Part shown: positions 1-13,213 of the stretch, in pieces | How positions within the stretch are numbered: the first letter of the stretch is position 1 | Layout: each line of letters opens with the position of its first letter | Assembly: GCF_014805625.2 (NCBI RefSeq) | Contig: NW_023998417.1 | Coordinates: 2,572,284 to 2,636,283 of the forward strand | Direction of reading: 5' to 3' | Origin: Glossina fuscipes | Taxonomy: Eukaryota; Arthropoda; Insecta; Diptera; Glossinidae | Length of the DNA stretch: 64,000 bases | The notes under the pieces: model-generated | Told to the model about the DNA's origin: nothing | Database searches by the model: none | Seen by the model: only the letters and a program-made list of their open reading frames with translations | Program-made: the position numbers and the translations under genes

Positions 1-3000
1 TTATAATAGCTATTCAACTGAAAGTAGGAAAGAAAGACAAAACAAAGAGCCAACTAATCGTTGCACACATCTCTCCACGGAGCAGGATAAAAGAGAATTA
101 GTTGACCCGCATCTCACCTCTACAGTAGCTTACACTACTATACAGTTCATAACAATAAACGTATACGGATGCATGCTTACACATGTATATACGAATGTAT
201 TTATCTGAATTTTTTATATTGTGTATACCTTTGTTGGTCTTTATTCTACCAGTGTATGAGTCTTGTGTACTGCTTCCAAATGAATTAACATTTCATATTA
301 ATCCCTGTACATACATGTGCATGCTTTATATTTTTATAAATCCATAATATTATGTATATTCTATATATGTACCTGTTTGTGTGTGTGTGTGTTTGCGTGT
401 GTGTACATGTGATTTTATGGCTTTCTTTTAAGCTTTAATGGGGTAAACTTGTCAAATGCTTGCAACGCAATGAATACTCATTCCGTAATCAGCATGAAGA
501 GCAAAATCGATTTAATCATGTCTGTTTAATATTTCCAACTACCAATTACGCCTTGAGTACTTTGCATCAAAAAATTGGTAAAATGTATTTGCTGCTACTT
601 ATCGGCGTCAGGGTAGATTAAAAAATTACCTCGTTCTACGACACAATTTTCAGATAGTCAATTAAGTCTATTTTTTTTCGTTTGTTTTGAGAACCGTATC
701 GTCCGTCTCATCATTTTATTTAACTTTAAACTAACACTTAACGCTAAAGGGAATAAACATTTGTAAATTTGAATTTAGTCATGACGCCAAATATCATCTA
801 CTATTATACCACGATGTGACTTAAAGTCACAGAGTAGATTTTCACATTACTCTGTTGAATATGAAAACAACATTTTTTTTTCTCTTTTCAAATTGTTTTT
901 TAATAAAATTTGCTTCAGTTCATAATTTGTAAGGCAATTATCAAATATGATATTGCGATTAATGTTTTGAAATGTTGTACACAATCAGTTAAGACATTTT
1001 GGCTTTCAATTTCGTTTAGGAACTTCGTGTCCAAGATAATACCTAATCTCCTTGTGATGTATGTCTTGTTAGGATGTGTTAAAAGAATAATTGTACAGAT
1101 TGGGTTTAAGATGTTAAATGCGAGATAGGCATCTTTCTCATTAACAGCACTCGTAGCTAGAGAAGGGTAACAAGTACTTTCTTTTGAAAATTTTCTCAAT
1201 AAATTAACCTTTCAAACTAATTATCAATCGCGTACATATATTCTTCTTCTATCTTGTACATATGTTCGTGAAATGTATGACATGATCATGACATAATAAC
1301 TCAATTTATCTAAATACGTTTGGCCGGGGTTACGGTTCTATCAATTCGCAGCAGTTAGCATTTAGGTTTCGTGCCAATACTCAATTCTTCCTTAGGCCAT
1401 AAATTGTGAATGATTAAAGCGTAAGTATGCTTTCATCATCATTCTCTGTTGGATACAAAATTAGAGATCCACATAAATAATTGCAATTGTCGTCGTCGTC
1501 GTCGTCGTCGTCATCGTCGTCAATAGAAGTCGCTGCAAAGTGAACAGGATGCAATGTGATATACTTGTGCATCTGTACATAACGTAAGTGTCAATTGTAG
1601 GTCTTTCTGAGTCATGTACATTTCACATACTACAAAATTTTTTGCTGACTTTTTTCTTGTTTTGAAATGTTAAAGGTCTTCGTATGGTATGTAGTAGTGT
1701 GCGTAATGTTTCCTCTCGATTGCTTTGGTGCAGTAGACATTTGGCGCCAAGCCGTGTTAATTTGATCACCACTTACGTATACAAACATACGTACAACACA
1801 CTCTTGCAATAACGTCATTAATATAATCTTTCTTAATCTGTTAGTGAGTGTGAGTGTGAGTGTGTGTCTAAAAGATGTTAGCAAAGCACAAATAGCGAAT
1901 TTCTGATGCCCCTTACCTTTGGGGCTAACATGATATAATAAAAAGAAAAAACTTGTGTTATACGATTATTAAGTGTCCTTGTTAACCATTTGGACTCGTA
2001 TTTGCACTGAATATTTCGATTAAAACATCTCTCTCCATTAAGCGTAATACTTTTGCAAAGCGATAAAAATTTCTTCTTTTTTTTTTTTTCAACTATCGAC
2101 CCAACCTTAAGAATGCATGTATTCTGGATCTTGCCAGCTTAGTGTTAGTTAATTCATTTAATCACAATTGCTACAGGACAGGAAAATGAAATTTCAGGTT
2201 TGTGTCTTCGCTAAGAAATACATCATCATTCTAAGCATCCGCAAGACATTTTTATTCTGCAAATCTAATTATGTACTAAAATCAAGCTGTAGTGGCCCAA
2301 GCCCAATGTTTTGTCAGTAACAAACAGCAGCTGTGTGTCAAGCGATAAGTCAGCAAACTTTTGACTTGTAATGATTTCAAGTGCATTGGCGCCAAGAGGC
2401 TTGAAATGTACCTTACATTTCCTTATTATGTACCTTACTAGGAGATTATTATTGCTAAATTGAATGAAAGCTTTGTATGCCTGCTAGGTCTGAGTGTTTA
2501 AATTACACCCCCTTCAGACAAAAGCATAAAATTATCTTTAAGGCTGTGATTACTCCGTTTCTAGCAATCAAAAATACAAGGCAAAGATCCCTATGATGTG
2601 TATAACTAGAGGAACAGGGAGAAGTAGGAAGTAGCGACAGGGTAACAGATGTGTGCTTAAATTTTTGGCCGACTGAGCACTTACTACCACAGCCACCCGA
2701 CCAAGTAGAAGATTATCGATATTGTAGGCATTCGAGGAAGGAGAACTTTAAACAAGAACTGAACGATTCGTTATATTTGTATGATTGGCTTACAATCAAT
2801 CTGACCCGAAATTCATTACAATCAAAATTTATAATATAAATAAAAGGAAATGTAAATATATATATGTGGTGCCAAAAAAAAAAAAAAAAAAAAAAAAACT
2901 TTCAAACTTCGTCTTAAGTGAATCTGCATTGTTTCTTACTTGTTTATCGTTAAATTTATTATTTTCATGTTTTTCATTAATGTCTGTATAATTGAAGGCA

Positions 3001-3240
3001 AAGTTGGTTGTTGAAAATAAATGCAAAAGTTCTTAATACTAAAAGTGACAGAAAGAACAAAACAAAAAAAAAAAAAAATGCAAAAAGGAATATATCCATA
3101 CACACACAAGGCACACGAACAAATAACAGATAAATAACCTCTAAAAACTTTTGAAGAATACACTATAGAGATGTGTATGAATGCAATTGAAACTTTCAAT
3201 CTTTTTTTTTTTTTCCAGCTCACACAATAATAAACAACAC
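1..3240. other. AT-rich non-coding stretch, no gene seen
   Basis: I see no gene here. The stretch is AT-rich with short open frames only. It contains a (TG)n run near 379-393, the GTC microsatellite listed separately, (GTGA)/(GTGT) runs near 1845-1865, and A or T tracts near 2075-2090, 2873-2898 and 3063-3078. The frames that cross the A tract near 2.9 kb encode poly-lysine or poly-phenylalanine and are artefacts. Confidence 0.7.
1489..1520. repeat. (GTC)n microsatellite
   Basis: About ten GTC units in a row with one interrupting ATC. It lies in otherwise unremarkable DNA and no long open frame runs through it, so it is not likely to encode a homopolymer. Confidence 0.9.
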
Positions 3241-4065
3241 AAAATTACAATGGTAAAGTTTGTTTGTTTGTTTATTTATTTTTTTTTTTTTATTTTTTTT
3301 TAAAGAAAATTAAAACAAAAACAAAAAAAGCAAGAGAAAGAGAAAAAGAAAAAAACAATTTGTAAAAATTTCATTAAGTATTTTTTCTTTTACTTTTTCT
3401 TCAATCTTGTAAACACAAAACATTTTTGTTTATGTATATTTATGTGTAACTCAGCTAGATTGTAAAACTTTTATCTCGCGTCTGTCGCTTTTTCATGACA
3501 TTGCTATCGTAATTATGGTTATTTTCATTATTATATTAATAATAAAGATGAGAGCACGAACGACAAGTAAATAAAGTAATAATCAGCTAAAAAATCCTTT
3601 TAGAAGATTAAATAATAATAATAATAACAATTATAATAATAATAATAATAATAAGGATATTTTTGCCAATTTTAAATTATTCATCCTAAGGCAATAGATA
3701 TTTAATCTTGGATATCAACTTTTTGTTGTTATGCTAATCAATTAAATTAATCGCGCATTACATCGTTTAAGAGGATTTTCGAGTCTAATCATAGACGCAA
3801 ACTGAGTAAGTAGTACACACATAAATTATTAGTGAATGTGGAAAGCAAATATGATTTTTGATTTTTTTTGATTATTTTGAACCCTTTTTTAGTAAGTCTC
3901 ACATTTTTGGTAGTAGGGTGTTCGTAAGGTTGGCAACGAAGATGACAATCGTTGTCCGCACAGTTTCACAATATGTTTGTGTCGGTGTAGCATAGTAATA
4001 TGTACTTGTTAAAATTTTACCTTATTTTCGATGCGAAGCTATTGTCGCCTGATATTCGACGTGAG
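3240..4065. other. Low-complexity A/T-rich stretch
   Basis: Runs of T and A (3260-3350) are followed by an imperfect (TAA)n tract at about 3613-3653. No coding frame or RNA gene is visible. Confidence 0.7.
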
Positions 4066-4069
4066 TTAG

Positions 4070-4340
4070 TGTTTTCGTGAAAATGGAAAAAATTTGCGCA
4101 ATACGCCCACAAGTATTAAGATCGCACATCGGACATCCAGCACCCTAATGTATGAACGTGAAATTTTATTTAGTTATTGAAGTCATCAATGTGACGGTAT
4201 CAGCTTGGGTGGGTGACGATGGACGTTCTGATAGCCAAGAAACTGTAATCGCTTAAAAAAACATTGATCTCAAGCTTAGTGGGCGATCGATCCTAGGTGT
4301 AGGTGACAATCGACGCGACACCGGCATCAAAAAGGCGAAT
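4070..4340 (+). pseudogene. Possible mariner transposase N-terminal relic
   Basis: A weak match. A plus-strand ATG near 4082 opens a short frame beginning MEKI with an arginine-rich continuation, as many mariner transposases do. Near 4215-4260 the translation RSDSQETVIA-stop-KNIDL resembles the mariner segment that follows the first helix-turn-helix (R-S-G-R-P, then a T-P-E-N-I-D-like run). The rest is scrambled by stops and shifts and no terminal inverted repeat was found. It could be chance similarity. Confidence 0.3.
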
Positions 4341-4344
4341 ATAT

Positions 4345-5015
4345 AGTGGCAAACAATTACATCATTGGGGACATTTAGATGATAAATTATATATAAATTA
4401 TATTAAAATTAAAAATATATTTATTTTATATGGCTTATGATATTTATTTCTTCGCATTGCAAGGCAAATGACAAATTTAGTTATAGGTGTCCATCCACAA
4501 GTAACCAGTACGTTTGGGCACTTAATGAACCAAAAGCATTCGCTTAAATTAATTTTTTCTTCCAATAAATTAGTTTTCCGGTTATCTCATCTTGCCTTTA
4601 CCTTTATTTAGAATTTTCCAATTCGTGGGAACATATTCAGAATATTTTTAAATTATTGTAATGGTGACACACAATAATCTTTAACGGATTGCCATTCTGC
4701 AAGCACGTGCAAAATTTCTATTCCAAAAAGAATTTGGCAAACCTGGCTAAAGTCGTCGATACAAAGGCATGTACGTTTGCACTAACATATGATGTTTTCT
4801 CATCTTTGCATAGATCGCCACAAAATGATGGCATAGTAGTTTAGTCATTTTGTTTGTGATGCTTAGAACAATGCAAAGAACTGATAAAGTGAATGTCTTT
4901 GAGTTCATCTTGCGTCTATTACTTCTTTCCCACCTCTCTAACGGTCTGCTTATTGTAAGTTCCGAAGGTAATAATGACCGAGATAGAAGCGTTAGATATA
5001 GCGCTAGTCGATGAA
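4345..5015. other. Non-coding stretch, no feature seen
   Basis: AT-rich sequence, with (TA)-rich DNA near 4385-4430. Around 4680-4900 the base composition is more even, but no recognisable frame or repeat is present. Confidence 0.6.
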
Positions 5016-5021
5016 AGCGAA

Positions 5022-5306
5022 TTAGTTGTCCACGCGGTCATCATTCACATACAAGGTACAAGGCTCTAAGTTGGAAACCGTAGCATACCTTTTAATTATA
5101 AGATCACTCAAAATTGTAACATTGTCAGCTACACGGCGGCCTATGAGCGGTACCGATCTAAAGAACTTGTAAGGTATTAACTGTTCCCAAAGCGTTCTAA
5201 AAGGTCCCTGCTGGAATGTACCGATGCTTAATAACTCAAGAATAAGATTCTTGGGGAGAATTTTATTAATCTTGGATCGCACCAGTTCCGCTTCGGGCTT
5301 TGAGTG
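5022..5306 (-). CDS. Unrecognised 95-codon open frame, possibly a fossil or exon
   Basis: This is the most protein-like unassigned frame in the window. Read on the minus strand it gives about 95 residues of mixed composition with no low-complexity run. It includes basic segments (LVRSKINKILPKN), a hydrophobic-aromatic middle (LWEQLIPYKFF) and a segment SVPLIGRRVADN. There is no ATG at the left end: the frame follows a stop and would begin at TTG, so it would be an exon, a truncated fossil or chance. The base composition is less AT-biased than the flanks. I do not recognise the family and assign no function. The gene assignment is speculative. Confidence 0.25.
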   Translation of the reverse strand, partial: HSKPEAELVRSKINKILPKNLILELLSIGTFQQGPFRTLWEQLIPYKFFRSVPLIGRRVADNVTILSDLIIKRYATVSNLEPCTLYVNDDRVDN

Positions 5307-5309
5307 CAA

Positions 5310-8300
5310 CTTTTAATATTTTATCAAAAAAATAAAAAAAAAAAATTGTGTCAGATACGGTGGTTTAGGGTATTCCATGATCTGCGTAGCGAGATTATAA
5401 CCTTTTTACTATTTTTTTTTGTATGCTTTCACGTAGATGAACGCTCTGTATGCATGAATATTTACAAGTCTATAGACCGATTTTCAAGCTCCATTTACAT
5501 TTTTCAGTGAACTGTAAACAAAGAAGTAAAGAAAAGCTTTTTGCTTTCGTTTAAAAGAAATGAAGAACGTAACTGATAAAGGATTACATTAGCTATTATA
5601 TAGAGAAGTGCGCTTCTTCTATTCCTTTTACTTTTCTATAAGTAATTTATTAGAAAGATAGAATGATTTAAAGCACTATTTCTATCTAGAAGAGAAATAT
5701 GAAGTGATATAAGAAGAAAATCAGAGTCAGTTTACGGTTCTTTCAATTTCACGTTGATAGGTCTGGTTATCGAGCAATATGTAACGAATGGTAAGTCGAT
5801 GGTACTGGTGGAGAGAATAGGAATTTTACTCGATGTCGAATGTAAAATTTCACATTTATATAATGAGCCCAAAAAGCGATCATAGAATAATTCTGTGCTG
5901 AGAACTTTAAATCTAATCCTGATCTTTTATTACGATATTCGGCAGTTCAAATACGTCATTGATGTTGGATGAGTCGTCGATAGACATTTCTTTCAGATCA
6001 TATTCAGAACATATTCACTTTCTTTCTATTTTATGCTTTGGTTGAACGGTTACAAGCATCTTAAATAGTTTAATATATTTGCCTTGAATTGTTAGGATGA
6101 CTTTTGAAAATTTAATTTTGTTGTTTTCGTTTCCACAAAAGCCATAATAGGTTTACAAATTTTTTGCCTGCCTCTTAATACGGTAGCACAGATAGTTGAT
6201 GTCTTCCCTTGCGTATGCGAATACAAGTTTATAATAATGAAGTTTTCAATGTTTCCGAATATAAACGAAATATGTCAAATGAAGAAGAGAACAATTCTAT
6301 CCAATCTCCTTTCTATATTATATTGGGTTATAATATATATACAAGTAAATATTATGAGATGTGTGTGTGTGTGTGTGTGCAAAAGAAAAAAAAAAAAAAA
6401 AAAAAGGACAAACATTTTAAACAGGTGAACAAACATGTTACAAATATTACAACACAACATTTAATCATTTAACACCCGATTAAGTGCCACAAATGAATGG
6501 ATAGATGTGTACTATAAATGTAGGTTTATTGTAAAACTGCAACCGGCAAAGATATTCATGCCATGTGGCTTCCTATTAAGTAAGGGGATGTTGTTGCAAA
6601 AAATTCATAGAAATTTTATGATGCATACGCAATGCTTCGTCTTTTCGTTTTAGTAATCGTTCAAGAACAAAAGGGGATTAATGAATGAAAATGATTGCTT
6701 CCCAACTATCTTTGCTGAGAATGGATATTAGGATTATTATTTAATAGTACCATACAATAGTAATATCTGAACAATGTTGGTCAAACAATAATTACAAGTA
6801 ATTTGACATTTATTTACGTTAAAAATAAGACAATGTACTAATCTAATGCTAATGAATTTTAATTCAAATGGCTTTCATCTACTAAGGATCATGAAGTTTA
6901 TGACTATTATTAAAAGTAAAAAAAAAAATAAAGAAAGTACATTATACTAAAAATCCTTTTGCCTGCTTTTGCAAATTGAGTCGTAATGAAGAGAGCGAGA
7001 GGGCGAAGATAGAAAGAAAGATAGACAGGGAGAAGCACCTTTGTGACACTAGTTGGCATGTATCCAACTCTTTTAGGCCAAATACATAGCACAGTCAGTC
7101 ATTTAGCTCGTACACATCTACTCAGCCAACCATGCACAAATTCATTCATTCATTTGTTCACATTAAACAAATGCCATAATCAAATTTAAAGGCAAAAAAC
7201 AATTCGTACTCAACGGGTGGTGTTTTGCTTGTGTTAGGTGAGGCTCCCAAGAGAGTCAAAGATAGAGAAGCACGGTTGGCTGGTTTTGGTTTTCATCACT
7301 TTCCTTTAGTATTTTTTATGTAAAGAAACCTTAAGAGAGCTTCGACTTTAGCCGGTACCCATCACCTTAGGTAAACATGAATCGGGTAATTCTATCAGCA
7401 GTATATTTAACATACAATGATAAATTAGCCCGAGAATAACTATCGTAAGTTAAAAGAATTTTGCAAATTTTGCGAAGGGACAAACATGTACATGACTGAA
7501 CGTTCGAAATGTTGAAGACTTAGTGGAATAGAGGAGGTATAAGGGGATAGGTGGAAAGGTCGAAAGCAAATCGACAAGTAAGAAGAAGAATGGAAAACGT
7601 ATAGAATTGATTTTCTATATGTATATGTATTTATAAAATCTTGCCAAATATTCCTGATGCAAATCTACTGACAAAATTAATATGTTTTCCATCTTTCAAT
7701 GACGAGTGCAAAAAAAAAAAAAAAAACAAAAACACACAAATTTTTGTAGTTGCTGTAAAACAGATATTACTTTTTCAATTTGTCAGTGCTTAATGTATAA
7801 GTCGGCATACATGATGACATTGCTGCTGTTGCTATATTTCTATAGTCTTTAAGTTCACCATTGGATGTGTTTGTAGCTCCGACCAAAAGGAAACCGGAAA
7901 AAGAGGCTTGCCAGCCAACACCAAAAGCAACATCAACACACCGACACTAACGTTAGTGGTCATTTATTTAGGCACAATTGAATTAGGTTTCGTATTTCAA
8001 CTGTGCACACCCAACAATAGCAATAGCACCAGTAAAACAGTAGATTTTTGTTTAAATCTGCCCTGCCATAGAGTTAGTTTTGGTTTAAAAAGTCATATAA
8101 TTTACTACATCAAAATGGTTTTGATATTTTTATTAGCTTCACTATAATAATAGAACAACTACTTTAACAAATGTTTTAGGAAGATTTCGGACTTTTCATA
8201 GTTGAAAGTAGATGAGATGAAGAGGAAACGGCAAGGATAATAGTTTCATAGCTATTAACTTATTTGACCCAGTTGTTTATTTCATTTTGCAAGTGTGTAT

Positions 8301-9385
8301 GTGTGTGTGTGTGTGTGTATGTGTGTATGTGTGTGTGTATGTGTGTATGTGTATGTGTGTTTGGAAGGATTTCATGTAAGCAATTCATGGTTATTAATGC
8401 TGAAAAACAATCGCATAAAATTTTTTCAATTTCCATCTTCTTATATTTGAAGGAAATCTAAAAAATATTGATCGCTATAGTAAAGACGTCAATAAATCCC
8501 AAATAAATATGAGTGCAATTTTGCTCCACTCATGTACGCTCCACTCTATAGTCCTTAGGTTCACAAACATTGCCCTGCAACAAACAAATTTATTTCAATA
8601 ATAATTTTTGAGACTTTTATTTGGGGTAATTAATAGCATAAATAAATGAAATCATTTGTTGCATGGGACTAATTCATAACCTCAAATTTTCACGTAATAT
8701 AGACTAAATAACAACTTTCTAAGAAACTATTTAAAAAGTTTACTTATAGTTTCTCCTTTATTCGCACTTTACATTTTTGGCTTTCAGACGTTTTCATTTC
8801 ACTTATACATGATCGACGAAAAACAAACTTTAATTATACTCCCGAGTATTATATTTATGGAGTGTAAAAGAATTTGCAGTTAAGTTTTTATTATTAGGGA
8901 AAAACTTTGAAACCAAAACAAACATTTTACAAAAAACAAAAGAAAGAAAATTATATTCAACTACGGCCGAATCCTTTGTAGCTATCAACGTTATCGCAAC
9001 GCAATATATAGAATATACAACATTTTATTGCTGTAGTGATGAACAAACACGTATGTTGTTGCTTTTGAAATTCGCGTTGTTCTTAGTCTATGTTATATTG
9101 TAGGTGTGTCTTTTCAAGGACTTCGATGATTGCCAATGTTTACTGAAATTTGAAGCTGCTTTCTTAGTTATTTGCCATCACGAGAATATTTACCGCACAA
9201 ATCCGCAATAACAGGCAGACAACAGAAGAACAGACAAATTTGATGCCGAAATATTTGTCTTTCAATCAGGAAAATGCTTATCGCAGACATTATTATTAGG
9301 GCATATGAAAAGTCTTTGTGGTTTTTCCGCGGCACGGTGTTAATGCCTACATATCGGGCTGATGACTTTAAACGAACATGTGCTT
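5310..9385. other. AT-rich non-coding stretch with microsatellites
   Basis: No gene is supported. It contains a (GT)n run followed by an A tract (about 6360-6405), an A tract near 6919-6930, another near 7710-7727, and the (TG/ATGT)n tract listed separately. Short frames here encode homopolymers or sit in AT-rich DNA. The interval 7900-8145 is somewhat codon-like (MPANTKSNINTP start), but it is only 79 codons and resembles nothing I know. Confidence 0.65.
8292..8361. repeat. (TG)n / (ATGT)n microsatellite
   Basis: About 70 bp of alternating TGTG and ATGT units. The frame through it reads as cysteine-valine repeats and is an artefact of the repeat. Confidence 0.9.
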
Positions 9386-9389
9386 AAAA

Positions 9390-9760
9390 GGTGACATTTC
9401 AACTTACTTTTTTTGTGAACATAGTTTTCTAATTCTTTACTCGTCTGATAAGTTACATTGATTTGAAAATGGATAAAATATCTGAAGAAATACCCTATGT
9501 GTGAGAGAAGGACTCGCCAGCAGTTCGCTTTTATTCTGTTCGGGAAATTTCGATGTTGAAAAATTCGATGAAATTTTGCAACTGAAGGAGCAAGGTCGGG
9601 ACACAAACTATCAGGAATAGGGCAGGCATCACATGACAGTTCGGAATCATTTCAAAACAGCCAGAGAAAGTTTTGGAATCCAAACCGCGGAAAAAATTGC
9701 AAAGACCCACAGACAGATAGACAAACATGCGGATATGCTTAAATCGATTTAGAATTTTTT
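9390..9760 (-). repeat. Dispersed TGTCCGTC-type repeat, minus orientation, degenerate
   Basis: The core at about 9700-9755 reads, on the minus strand, as a 'cgatttaagcatatccgcatgtttgtctatctgtctg'-like series, matching the family A core found elsewhere in this window (A-R-T-C-C-G-T-C-T-G-T). The rest, including less AT-rich DNA near 9500-9690, is probably the body of the same copy. The left boundary is uncertain. Short open frames inside it are incidental. Confidence 0.5.
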
Positions 9761-9764
9761 TCTG

Positions 9765-10940
9765 ATTAACTTTCTATATATATTTTTTATGGGGCCTCTG
9801 AAGCTTCTGAAACCTTCTGTAGTAAGACGTATGGCACAAAGGTTGACTATCTCATAATCAACTGTTAAATTAATGTAATATTGTTCAATTCAATGAAGAC
9901 AATGTAAGTTACTTATGACTCGACTTAATATATAACAATAATATATTCATTGTAATAAGCTTTGTATAGAAAAAAATCCTATAAACGAAATTTTATTTAT
10001 TATAGTTTTTTTTTTTTTTTTTTTTTTGGCACTTGTAGGAAATAAAAACCTTATAGAGATACGCGGTGTAAAGAAAGAATTATATGTGCAGAGGTTGCAT
10101 GTAGTTTTTTCGCTATTTATAAAAGAAAGAAATTGTGCTGAGTAGTTTAGAAACGAATATTAAATCGAAATAAACATACTTTCCTTCCGTCCAGCAATAC
10201 ATTTTTCTTTCTTTCTCAATACTTTATAATGGTGTGAGCGTTCTATTGTTAGTAGTTCAGACATTTGACCTGAATAAAAAGCTAGTAATGCTTCATACGG
10301 TTTCAGTGTGCTTTCACGTTTATTGAAACTTTCCTATTAAGAGGCATATGAGGAACACTTTTACTTATACACGGACAAAATTAAATCTTCTCGGAAATTT
10401 TATTTGTTTTATTGATGATTTTCTTCTATTCTTCTCTAAAATGTTTTTTTTTTTTTTTTTTTTTTTTTTGTGCACCTCTACACCTATACAAATTCTTCTA
10501 CGCCTTAATTTGATGTAATAAACCGAAGTGTGAGCCATTCGTTAATTAATGTGCACTTAAAATTTTTCTAATAAATGATTTTTGCTAAAAGAGAAAGTCG
10601 CAATTAATAAAAGAAGCAAGCAAGAAATTTGTGTTGTGTGCCCTAAATGAATACCCTACTTTGAAAAACGATCGATAGACAAGGAGAATGACTATCTTTT
10701 TAATTGAATTTTTCATTAATCAAAAATATATAAAATTTAAGATCTCCACTGATCCATTCAGAAGAAGGAAAGACAAATACAAAAATTTTAAAATCGTAGA
10801 AAATTTAACATTCTGTAAATTTAAGTTTGCAATAAAGCCCATGCTAAACATGAAGTATGTTTTATTAAGTCAATGCTTACTTTTCTATGCAATCCTTTTC
10901 TATAGAGAAGGAAGCTTCAGCGATTCTATAAAATATAAAT
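9765..10940. other. AT-rich non-coding stretch with long T tracts
   Basis: T tracts of about 22 at 10005-10027 and 26 at 10444-10469 are the main features. An 84-codon frame at 10688-10942 is rich in Lys, Phe, Ile and Asn, as expected for random AT-rich DNA, and is not called. Confidence 0.65.
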
Positions 10941-10944
10941 AGAC

Positions 10945-11050
10945 TCTTGTACAAGTATGAATCTTGAAATCGATAGCAGAGAGTCCATCTGTGCAATGCC
11001 TATGGTGAATGAAAGATTCAGTCACGACCGAATATAATTTTCGTATTTGT
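10945..11050 (+). repeat. 3' end fragment of dispersed repeat family A
   Basis: The segment at about 11020-11045 carries the terminal motif ACGACCGAATATAATTTTC followed by a TTGTT-like end. The same motif closes the copy at 17640-17690, and a degraded form closes the copies ending near 11510 and 35230. Only the 3' end is clear. The next copy begins immediately after it. Confidence 0.55.
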
Positions 11051-11054
11051 TATT

Positions 11055-11510
11055 TTTATCCCCATGACCGAAGGAAGTACTGAAGGGGTATATTCATTTT
11101 GTTAAAACATTTGCAAAGCCTATAAAGAAGCATCAAAGACCCCACAATGTATTATATTCTTAATCAATATTCTGAATCAATTTAACTATGTCCATCTGTC
11201 CGTTTGTTATAAACATTGTCTCGGCCGCAAAAATGAAGCTACTTTGGCAGAAACATGGAAAGTTTTTGTACGCAATCTCTTATTGCAAAACCCATAACCA
11301 TGTTGTTCTTCGAAAGGAAACGATTAAAACGTTAATTCTATTGTATTTGTATCTCATGAGTGATCCGATAGTAGTTTCACAGAAATGGAGAAAATTTACC
11401 ACGCATACCCAATATTATGGTGTAACGATAAGTAATTTTTTGAGTTTTTTTTGGGATAAAAATAATGAGTGGAAAAGACTTGACCAAACATAATTTTCTT
11501 ACAGGTTTTT
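11055..11510 (+). repeat. Dispersed repeat family A copy
   Basis: Ordered landmarks are visible. There is a 'ccgaaggaagtactgaaggggtat'-type start (C-C-G-A-A-G-G), an AGAAGCATCAAAGACC segment, ATATTCTTAATCAATATT, and the core ATGTCCATCTGTCCGTTTG near 11186-11205. Then comes CCAATATTATGGTGTA near 11408-11423 (shared with the copy at about 17284-17299), and a degraded terminal motif ACCAAACATAATTTTCTTAC near 11483-11502. A 101-codon frame runs through it, but the shared repeat structure makes coding unlikely. Confidence 0.7.
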
Positions 11511-11511
11511 T

Positions 11512-13210
11512 TTCTTCTGCCTTTCTTTATTAGCCTGCTTGCCACATTTTTTATGTAATAGTTATATAATAAATTGCTTATGCTATCGTAACATGTTACG
11601 CTTGGAGCGCTTTATCTTATAACATGAACTGTCTCTTGTGATCTTTACGTTTTTATTCACCTGTTTTTGAAAGTCCTTACGTATGAATTGCGATTTTTAG
11701 GTTAGCATATTTACGACTCCTAAGGGATCTATACATAATGCGGAAACTTAAATATACAATGATTCTTTTGTCCTTGACCGTTTGAATATTATGATTTCTC
11801 TCTCTTGACTCGACTGACTTATATACTCTCTGCAAGCAACTGGCTTGTACATACCTTCATGGCGACATCTTTGAATTATTCTCTTGCTGTCTACTAAATG
11901 TTGTAATAGTTGTTGGTTGATTCCTTTTTGGGCTTGGATTTCTCAGAAAATCGAGTAGTCTTCAGGCGGACTCAGATCATCAAGTAACAATAGTTAAAAA
12001 TTAAAAAAATGGAGAAGAAGCATTTTTCGAGTCCAAGTCCAAATTAATTTCTTTCTTTTAAATCAGTTAATATCACGATTAAAGAATAAAGTGCTGAAAG
12101 TAAAAACATGTTGAAGGCAGACAAACGATATCTCTAAATGAACAAATGTCTTTGACGGCTGACGAAAACCCTCCGCCTTTCGCAGAATTTGTTTTACATA
12201 ATGCATTAAGTGATGAAAGCCGTCTAACCATTTGTTATTTTTTTCTTTCTTTCTTGTATTTGCATCACTTGGTAATCCATTTAACCTTTATATTATGCGA
12301 CTCCTTTAATTGCTAAGCTTTTGATATTTTAATAATGAACATGTCTGCCGTTGGTGTACGACGTTTCCGAAGCTTAATGAATACACAAGACCATTATCAT
12401 CTATCTAGCTTAGCCACCGAATAACTTATCTTAGTGCAAGGGTTCTTACCTTTTCTTCGTTATCTGTTATCGTGAAATGGAAATTAGTGTTTATTATCAT
12501 GACACTTTGTGTGCGCATTGTGTGCATTGTGCATTTCTATTATGTCTGTTATGTTTTCCTCCCTAGTTATTGTTTTTTTCCGTCCCATCTTTTTCTCTTG
12601 CTCTTTCTCTTTCTCTTTTTCTCATTCAGAAGCAATGATAACTGTTGCATTTGCTGTCATTTAAGATTTTATTAACCGGCTTATTCTCCGATAGTCTCGT
12701 TGTAGATGTTTGTTGTTCTTCTTCTTCTTCTTCTTTTTTTGCTTTTTGTCCTAACTGATACTTAAAACTGAGAGATGCAAGTGTTACAACATGAAAAACA
12801 AGTGATGCTCTTCAAGTGCCATTAAAGTACCTCATTAGAAAAAATTTGTGTTTTTGAAAGTTCATAAAATGCTTTGGTGTCAAATAACGAAAACTGCTAC
12901 TGTTATTAAACAAAAAAAAAAAAAAAAAAAAGCAAAAAAAAAAATATATATATATATTTTCCACTTTGTCGGATAGAAGAACATAACAATATCTTCAAAA
13001 CGGTAAATTTTAAATGACGCTAATTAACTCTTTTTATTCTATTTTTTGTGACTACATCACATGTTACGTTATGCCAACTACGAAAATTTGAAAATATACA
13101 TTAAGTTTGTCATGTCATTTGCAAAAAGAAAATATGCCCATCATATATATATGTAACACATCGATCCATAGTTTCCGAGACTAAGAAAAAGAAGAGGAAA
13201 GATATGTCAA
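11512..13210. other. Non-coding stretch, no gene seen
   Basis: AT-rich with pyrimidine runs near 12590-12625 and (CTT)n near 12715-12735, then an A tract followed by (TA)n at about 12910-12958. Nothing here resembles a gene or a named repeat. Confidence 0.65.
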
Positions 13211-13213
13211 TTT

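Noticed and set aside
11188..11493. 101-codon frame as a gene
   Set aside because: It coincides with a family A repeat, and the related copies do not keep the frame open.
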